Below, piece after piece: positions 57,262 through 64,000 of a DNA stretch of 64,000 nt. The notes beneath the pieces are model-generated. The model saw nothing but the letters and a program-made list of their open reading frames with translations. It made no database searches and was not told the DNA's origin. The stretch's first letter is position 1; each line of letters starts with the position of its first letter. The translations under genes and the position numbers were made by a program. The DNA lies in the NCBI GenBank assembly GCA_045837725.1, contig JBEWZL010000106.1, forward strand, positions 1 through 64,000. The letters run 5' to 3'. The stretch comes from Vermamoeba vermiformis. Its lineage: Eukaryota > Tubulinea > Echinamoebida.

Positions 57262-59727
57262 TTAGAACTTGGTCTTGAAATAGGCCTGGAACTGTTCGTA
57301 GATCCAGTCCACTCTGCGCGTCACTCTGGGACACGGAGCAGGGCACGGGACCCATTCACCTTGCGAACTCATTTGTGCCTGTGCCACACTCAAGTCATAT
57401 GCGATCTTGTTCAATTGCTGTTGTTGCTCGCACTGGTCACTCGGTGTGTTCGACAGTGTTTGCAACTCTTCGCACGTCACGTTGAATGACACGCTGTTGG
57501 CAGACGACAGCACTAATAACGGCAAAGTGCCCAAGACACCAGCATCTAAAAATAGACATGTTAGTATTTGGCATTACCAGATAAGGAAAAGTTATGTTTT
57601 GAAAGAAGTCTACGTGGTTCAGTGAACGAATGGTTCAGTGAAAAGTAAATTACGTACCTAATGATTCAAATCGATCAGTGCTCTCTGAATTCCAATTGTC
57701 CATGCGAGCCTTGTGGTCCCAATAAATGCTGTTCCAGTACTTGTTTTGAACAAAGTTCCATTTGGCAATGCCTCGGAACGGGATCGGGTACTCTTGTTCG
57801 ACAACATCGTTGAAAATCCATCTATATATTCCGCCGATTAGTATCATAAGATTAAGAAACCGGATCCGTAAAATTGCAGAAATTTAATTTTTGGATCAGG
57901 AATTTAGTTGTTACGTACCGTGAGAACCCAGTCACTTCAAAAGCACGAGCGACATCGTAAGTACGAATATTATCGTACTGGCGTTGATAGGCGTCATAAC
58001 CCAACACTTGGCCTTCCAATTCTTGTTCAGTTTTGAACGGATAGCTGTCAATGAGCACGAGGCCAGCGGTCAAAGTAGGCGAGATCATTGCGGCAGCTTT
58101 GGCGAGTTGTCCTCCCTCCTCGCGGCCTACAAAGATGTATGGGCCAGGGACTTGTCTTCGTTCAAGTAACTGGTACAACTCCGCGACAATTTGCCTGTTC
58201 GCAACAAATTAGTGCCAGATCCAACAAGTTACAAATTCGTATCGCTCAATATTACATTAATTTCATAAATCATACTGCCGTACGATGCACATATACGATA
58301 GTATATTAAATATGTTATTGTGTTTGATGGCAAAAAGTTTGACTAAAGTGTCAAGAGTGTCAAAAGTGTCAAATAAAATGTCGTTTGCAGGTCATTACGC
58401 GACTTACTCAGTGGTGCGCGGAACAATGCCCGACGTCGAGAATCCATAGCCAGCACGGTCATATACACACGTGTAATACGACTGTAAAAAAACATCTTGC
58501 AAAGGTAACATCGCCGCTGAACTGTTGCCGAATCCGGACTCCATGATGATCGTGGGGAAGGCTGAATTATATGTGCCCAAGCAGTTCATATTTAGAGTAG
58601 CATTAGAACTCGCGGGGTAACCTCCGACGTCAATTCGCGTGTTTGAATAGGCCCCACCAGCTGGTTGAAAATTCTCGAGACTTGTAGCGATGGCTTGATA
58701 CGACATAAAGACTAGCAAAATAAAGAATATCGTTGATATCAAGTAGTTGAAGAATGAGAATGCAGTCACGCAGCCATCAGGGTGGTTCGGTCTTAAAGTC
58801 GGATCCGCTTTTGCGCGGCGAAGTGGATCTGCTTCTGGCAACAGCGTGACTTTTTCTGGGCGAATCTGATTGGTCGGAATCAAATTCAGCGTCGTTACTA
58901 AATAAGGAAAGGTTAACACAAATTTTGGTAAGTAAATTAATAGGTGTTTATCGTAATAAAAGTTAATTCGCGGATGCAGTCAAAATTTACAATGTAATTG
59001 CAGTCACGCGACCACCATATTAATTAACAATAGTATAACATAAATAAAGTTGAATTAGATAAAATGAGATAGTTATTAAAAAAAATTATTTTTTCTGTTT
59101 GGGGGGTTTTTTTTTTGGAAAAAAAAATAAATAATATTACTTACGTGTTGCAGCGACGATTGCAGAGCCTAACACGGCCCATAAAGACGGCGATATTTCT
59201 CCGCGTCTATAAAATACGTTTGCTTGCAGCATATAGCACGTAAATATAATAAAAAATGCGCTGCAAATTAATCCGAAGAAAATATTCTTCGTGACCAAGA
59301 TCGGTACATTCTGACAGAAGATGTAGCCTTGCCAAAGCCAATAAGTCAATTGCAAACTGAAGAAAAATGTGGCCAAGCTAAGCCACACTGAATTCCATAA
59401 AGAACTCGGTGTATAATAGCCTTCTTTGTAAGCTAAGACGATGTAGACGATGAATCCGGCCAAAGATCCAATTGTCGATACCGCGGCGGGTATTAAAAAC
59501 ACCGTGCGATCATTGTTGATCCTCTTTTTAAATATCTAAACGTGAACGATTAGTATTTATAATAATTTAATTAAAATTTTCTGGAATATCGCAGGATCTT
59601 CTCTCCGTCGTCAGAAAAAATACTTCTGAATCAATAGAAATCGATAGATATATTCACTAAAATATTAAATAAACATATTCCGTCCATTCCTTGCGTCATA
59701 TGAATGTACCTTTTTGAAACTCGGCAT
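57262..59727 (-). CDS. Multi-pass membrane protein with an alpha/beta-hydrolase-like domain lacking its Ser
   Basis: ATG 59727 (MPSFKK) joins IFKKRINNDRTVFLIPAAVS. Five hydrophobic segments follow up to about residue 210 (GFIVYIVLAY, LATFFFSLQLTYWLW, NIFFGLICSAFFIIFTCYML, AVLGSAIVAAT, YLISTIFFILLVFMSYQAI). The C-terminal half resembles an alpha/beta hydrolase: FPTIIMESGFGNSSA (oxyanion-side strand), VYDRAGYGFS (strand 4), and PYIFVGREEGGQLA, where GxSxG should be. The Ser position is Glu, and no obvious catalytic His is left near the C-terminus. So it is probably an inactive relative with a binding role, or the active site has moved. Several N-glycosylation sites suggest a luminal or outside C-terminal domain. 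Confidence 0.75.
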
Positions 59728-59909
59728 CTTAAAACGTTCTTGAAAAGCTGGATGTGCCAAACTATCGCTGTGTTGCGATCATTCAATGTTAAATAAATAA
59801 ATATGTTGTGGTGACTCGTTGCGGTCTTCAAATTTAATAAAATCTAACAAGTCTCAAGTTACTTGCGGTGTTTCCCGCAAAACCCGCAGAAATTTGACCA
59901 TTTCCTTTT

Positions 59910-60164
59910 ATGGAAATCCCGATCATGTTCCGCAACGAAAAAACGTTACAGTATCGCAAAATAATGGGTATTATGGTAAAATCAGCCGTTACAACCGGGA
60001 TCTTGTATTTATTTTACATGCATCTAAAACCCATCCGTGCTCCAAAACACGTGTTTGCTCGACTGAACTTGCCTTTGGTTTTCATGCTTAATAAAGGTAT
60101 TTATGGCTTCTTTTTGGTGCTGATCGAGTTTCTCTTCATTAATTATTTTGAACATCGTACCTAA
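59910..60164 (+). CDS. Small two-helix membrane protein (84 residues)
   Basis: One exon, ATG 59910 to TAA 60162. It has a basic first third (FRNEKTLQYRK), a membrane segment (AVTTGILYLFYM), a basic loop (PIRAPKHVFAR) and a second segment (GIYGFFLVLIEFLFINYF). The loop charge and size resemble small mitochondrial inner-membrane subunits, but this is only a resemblance. Its stop overlaps the stop of the GNAT gene on the other strand. It lies divergent from the hydrolase-like gene (183 bases). Confidence 0.45.
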   Translation: MEIPIMFRNEKTLQYRKIMGIMVKSAVTTGILYLFYMHLKPIRAPKHVFARLNLPLVFMLNKGIYGFFLVLIEFLFINYFEHRT

Positions 60165-61699
60165 AATTTCAAAATTTCAATTCCTTGATCTACGAAAGAA
60201 AATAAATGCGATAATTTCGTCTATCCATAACAATAGTAATAGTTGCTATATTTACCTTCGTCTTCTTGAATTTCAACGCTGATCCCGTCAAAAAATTGTC
60301 CCAAAGGAGCAGGGTATAATAATTTGACAGTATTATCATCGCTCGCGAATCCTACGCATAAATTCATTAATTTTACTGGAAATTAAATGATTTATATCCT
60401 TACCGCTAATATCGACGCCCTTCTGTCGCTTCTTATTAATTTTTTCAACGACCGCTTGCGCGATCAGAGTTTCAAAGTAATATTTAGTCTCATTAATCTT
60501 ATAGTTCGATAATAAGAACTCTTTGACTTCCACAAAAGACGTCTTTTTCTTCGTAACTTTAAACCGGATCGATAAAAACCTAAAATAAATGTTTAGTCAA
60601 ATCCACCGCAACCATTGACAAAATTTATCTTCTATGACCACATTTAATGTTAGTAATATAGTATAATGATCATAATGCAACTTACGCTTCTAATTTGTTC
60701 TCGTTGTTAGTCCAGATCCAATTGTTCGTCGCTTCAGTTTTGACCCACGTGTTCCAATACTCGTCTGATCGTACTGCAAATCCATTAAATCTTTGCGAAT
60801 ATGCATTATATAATTCTTTTAATTGCGTCATGTGTTCTGCGCTCATTTGACTGATTTTCATTTTCGAGATCTTCTCGGTGGGTTTTAACTGTGGTAGTTT
60901 CAGTGGTACGTATTGCAAATAGTGGTATCGATATATTGACTCATATCCACTTTTTCTAAGAATAAAATAATACATTAGTACTGGATCTAACAAAATTTTT
61001 GCGATCCAAAAAAAGTTGCCGGATCTTATTTTCGAACGTAAGCAAGATTTTGTTATTATAGGTACCTATATAATGGCGCTTGAGCACCAGTATGCAGTGA
61101 AGACAAATTAAATCCATTTTCTTTCATATATTCGGCTGCTTTCTAAATAGAAAAAAAATATTTAATTTTCGATCCGCCCAAACTTTGCAATATGAAATGT
61201 GATCGCTATCATATGTACTTACTGATAATAGTGTAGTAGCTAGTCCCTTGCCTCTATATTCTTCTTTTGTTGATACTTCGCCGATACCGCCCATTTTAAA
61301 GACACATCCGTTGATCCATAATTCTCTATGAAAGACTCGGACTGTCGCGGCTAAAATAATTATCAAATATTAAAGTAGCTTCCTTAGAATGATATTATAC
61401 CATTACTAACCAATTTTGGTGACATCCATAGCTACAAAAATTCCTGCAAGATTTTTATGCGGATCATTTCTCCTGAAGTAAATTTTACATTAATAAATTA
61501 TTCCAAATAATACTCGGATAATTAATACAATTTTTGCGCGGGTGATTGTAGCGTTAAGTGAATTTCAGCCAGATCGATTTTCTTACCAATGGTTTACAAA
61601 GTACTGCCGCGGCGTAGTTGTAAATACTGTCGCGCAATGATCGAACCATAACTCGAGCTCATTTTCACGCAAGGTTCGAAACTCTAATTGTGTCGTCAT
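60161..61699 (-). CDS. GNAT N-acetyltransferase, Eis-like layout
   Basis: Transfers an acetyl group from acetyl-CoA to an amine. ATG 61699 starts MTTQLEFRTLRENELE. The GNAT core is split over exons: LAGIFVAMDVTKI, ATVRVFHRELWINGCVFKMG, GEVSTKEEYRGKGLATTLLS (motif A with RGKGLA, the CoA pyrophosphate loop) and LYRKSGYESIYRYH (motif B). A second, longer C-terminal part (KMKISQMSAEHMTQLKELYN, EYWNTWVKTEA, FLSIRFKV, FFDGISVEIQEDE) follows, so it has the two-part layout of Eis-type acetyltransferases. The last exon is tiny, GIEILKF, ending TAG at 60161-60163. The substrate is unknown. Confidence 0.82.
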
Positions 61700-61957
61700 T
61701 CTGCCTGGCTAAAAAATAATCAAATTGTCAATCTCAACAAGTAAGCACCCTGAATTAATGACGCAATGTCCATTGTATATTAAAGAAGAAACCACTGCAT
61801 CTTTGTAGAAGTAGCCTCGATTGGATATCGCAGTACCTTTGGCCTTTCTGGATGTTAACCCTTCCGCTTTTTTTTTCAGAACGTTGCCACTCAATGAATT
61901 TGTGTCCGTGTTATTTCTATTGATATTAACGTATCTATGGTGAATAATACATATTTA

Positions 61958-63464
61958 TTAGACTAGAGGTTTAAACAGTTCAACGCGAGGCGTTCTGTTT
62001 CTCCTGTATCTGTTGTACAACAAGATACCAACAACTCCGAGCGATAAAAATAATATCATGCTCATATAATTAAAGTTGGCATTGGGCTTCTTCTCATGCA
62101 AGCTCGTAGAATTCTGATCCCGATCGAGATTCGGATTTCTGTTCTTGCAGTCAAGAGACCACGCCTGCTTAGGAGCTGATAATAATAGTGATCCATTAGT
62201 GCCTTTTGATGATTTTTGAATCAGATCCGGTCTTAAAATGTATCTGCAATCTTTTCGAGCATAAGGAAAAGTCTGCGGGACACCTCTTGGCCTATCTCTT
62301 CCTTCAATGACGTATAGCGGAATTTTGCAATGTTCCGCTTGAAACAAATTAATTGGCCAATCAGGACGCAGGCCAAAAGTAATTTCGTCTTGGCGCCAAG
62401 GTTTGATACATCCGCCAGCGCCAACCGTTGATGAAACTGTATCGACGTATAAATTGCCGGGCACGGACATAGAAGAGGCTACTTCTTCTTCTATATACCA
62501 TCCTCCTTTATAATACCACGCTGCGACTGGTGCCTCATCCGTTGGAACAAAAACGCAAGTTGCATTTTCGTTCGGTGGTTGAGAATAGCAATTCGGCGCT
62601 ACGATAAGTATTGTATGAGTATAGTTTACTAATATTATTTAATATATATATGCTTACTGTTCTTCCAGCAATCGAATTCTTCCGTGCTTGGCTTGAACAA
62701 AATAATTTCAGGTCCAATCGCCTTATTTACTGGACCAAATCTATAATAAATAAGTATTTTGTCTGGCTATTATATATATTTGTTTCGTACCTTATTCCTT
62801 CAATCATGGCTCGTTGTTCTGGCTTTGTAGAGGTTGGATCGCGCGTACAAGTTAGAGCCAACCGAAATTGGGTTCTAAAACAGAATTAAATATTTAAATA
62901 ATATTACCGAAAATTGTGTTATACTTACGGAGAGTTAGCGTCCAAAATAAATCGTCTAGTGTACAGTTTTTTGTGGGCGTACGCGCCAAGGTGCTATTGA
63001 AATCGTTAGAAAAATCTCAATTAATATAAAATATTATTGATATTATTGTTTACCTCATAAGGAGTATTTAGAATGCCGTTTTGATCGATCATCATCCAAT
63101 CCGGGTCCTTGACGTCATCCGGAACCAAATCTACAATGCAGAGAGATTTCTCGTCGTCCCACACAATTGAATATTCGAAAAAATAGTCTTCATTTGGATA
63201 TTGCTTTCGTATGTGCGAGCCGCCAGTTTGCTGATCTGAAAATACAAGGCTGACCGTTTTCTTTTCTTTTACTCCACAATTATCGGGCAACACGGCATTA
63301 ACTTCCACGATAAATGGCGAGGAAATAAAAAATATGCCTGATTTTGGACAGGACTTCTCGACTGTACTTTTTAAATAATAAAATGGATCGCAATGATCTT
63401 GTTTCGCTGAGGCGCCGGTAATGGCTAATACTATTATAAATAAACTAATATAATACAGTTGCAT
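61958..63464 (-). CDS. Type I membrane glycoprotein, unknown family
   Basis: ATG 63464 gives a signal peptide (YYISLFIIVLAITGASA). The outer part, about 370 residues, has Cys spaced through it (DHCDPFYYL, VEKSCPKSG, DNCGVKEKK, KSLCIVDLV, EEFDCWKN, PNCYSQPPN, GGCIKPW, EHCKIPLY, RKDCRYIL, SLDCKNRN) and several N-glycosylation sites. Beta-rich sequence and strands like PSVSLVF suggest an Ig- or cupredoxin-like fold; this is a guess. A single helix near the end (MILFLSLGVVGILLY) and NRYRRNR tail anchor it. Five exons join in phase. It stops at 61958. No motif points to a function; a surface receptor or adhesion role is possible. Confidence 0.75.
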
Positions 63465-63629
63465 GTTTGTTTAATGCATTTACTTCAAAAAGATTTACTG
63501 TTGCAACAAACGAATTAATTTAATTTTCTTGACACGTGTCAGACAGTATTATTCCGTGAAGATTTACTCAGTACAGAAGAACAATTGGGTATTGTTATTA
63601 TTAATTATGTTATTTTACGCTTTATAGGT

Positions 63630-64000
63630 TTATTTTTGTTGGCAGGAGCACTTGACAAGCTTTTTGGAGTGGATGTAGTCTAGACAAACCGGATCTGCAT
63701 CCTCGCATATGTCATTATCAATCGGACATCCATTCTCCACTGCATATATCAGGCACTCAATCTTGCCTTCTCTAGCTGCTTTGAACGCTGTGTTCGAGTC
63801 CCACGGCACACCGTTCTCATGCGCGTACTTCAGGCCACTGAGGAACCCAGTCATTGCCGCTGTCGAGCAAACTATTGGTCCTGCAGGGCAGTGCTTGTCG
63901 ACTACATACTTCAAACACGCGAAATCTCCGCTAGACGCTGCGCCTTGTGACGTGTTAGAGTCCCAATCACACCCGTTCTCACGGGCGTATACCAAGCACT
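63630..64000 (-). CDS. Ankyrin-repeat protein, cut by the window edge
   Basis: Only the C-terminal 120 residues are here; the frame is open to base 64000. It has the amoeba-style ankyrin repeat of about 27-30 residues: YARENGCDWDSNTSQGAASS, LKYAHENGVPWDSNTAFKAA, and YAVENGCPIDNDICEDAD, each with the CLKYxxENGCPWD pattern. The protein ends KLVKCSCQQK. Such proteins form large families in amoebae and their giant viruses; nothing here separates host from virus origin, though the neighbours are cellular genes. Confidence 0.85.
   Translation of the reverse strand, partial: CLVYARENGCDWDSNTSQGAASSGDFACLKYVVDKHCPAGPIVCSTAAMTGFLSGLKYAHENGVPWDSNTAFKAAREGKIECLIYAVENGCPIDNDICEDADPVCLDYIHSKKLVKCSCQQK

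Noticed and set aside
63630-64000. Giant-virus origin of the ankyrin gene
   Set aside because: The repeat type occurs in both amoebae and their viruses; neighbours are intron-bearing host genes, so there is no support for a viral insert.
1-64000. Prokaryotic features: operons, Shine-Dalgarno sites, CRISPR arrays, IS elements
   Set aside because: Spliced genes throughout; no direct-repeat arrays, transposase or terminal inverted repeats with a transposase were seen.

Overview
The window is nuclear DNA from a eukaryote. Almost every gene is split by many short AT-rich introns (mostly about 50-100 bases) with GT-AG ends, and many introns carry a CTAAC/CTAAT branch-point-like motif shortly before the AG. 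There is also a 5S rRNA gene with a T-run terminator and a tRNA-Ser with an intron after position 37. The protein mix is a receptor tyrosine kinase, Zn2Cys6 factor, Hook adaptor, STE20 and YANK-type kinases, KCTD/BTB protein, F-box/LRR proteins, cytochrome P450 and amoeba-style ankyrin repeats. This suggests a free-living amoeboid or unikont protist (Amoebozoa or a nucleariid-like lineage). No marker in the window fixes the species. I see no bacterial operons, CRISPR arrays or intact transposons.

Layout. 0-4.4 kb (minus): an F-box/LRR gene, then a membrane-anchored beta-propeller protein. 4.6-6.3 kb (plus): a Zn2Cys6 transcription factor. 6.5-9.8 kb (minus): a Kelch-ectodomain receptor tyrosine kinase, nearly intronless. 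10.6-13.9 kb (minus): a secreted protein and a second F-box/LRR gene. 15-16.4 kb (plus): a JmjC oxygenase. 16.4-16.8 kb: tRNA-like pieces. 16.8-20.9 kb (minus): one gene joining a beta-propeller, a RasGAP domain and a peroxiredoxin-like domain. 21.8-25.7 kb (minus): a Hook dynein adaptor with a 5S rRNA gene inside one intron. 26.3-29 kb (plus): a glutaredoxin with two in-frame starts, a tiny proline-rich protein and a frame-broken membrane protein. 29.5-32.7 kb (minus): a KCTD/BTB protein whose large intron can fold into a three-way-junction RNA. 33.6-37.5 kb (minus): a PH-PAS-STE20 kinase. 38.4-41.2 kb (plus): a YANK/STK32-like kinase. 42.3-46 kb (minus): allantoinase. 46.5-50.1 kb (plus): tRNA-Ser, a small Cys-rich protein and a P450. 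50.3-56.8 kb (plus): two long LRR genes. 57-63.5 kb (mostly minus): a membrane pseudo-hydrolase, a GNAT acetyltransferase and a type I membrane protein. The right edge holds an ankyrin-repeat gene that runs out of the window.

The genes do not form one pathway. Recurring themes are signalling (three kinases, a RasGAP, KCTD, F-box adaptors), redox (glutaredoxin, peroxiredoxin-like domain, P450) and small RNAs placed in oversized introns or intergenic gaps. The most unusual items are the RasGAP/peroxiredoxin fusion, the folded RNA at 31.9 kb, the intron-nested 5S gene and two kinases of uncommon architecture. Exon joins were made by eye from splice signals and reading phase, so boundaries may be off by a few codons.
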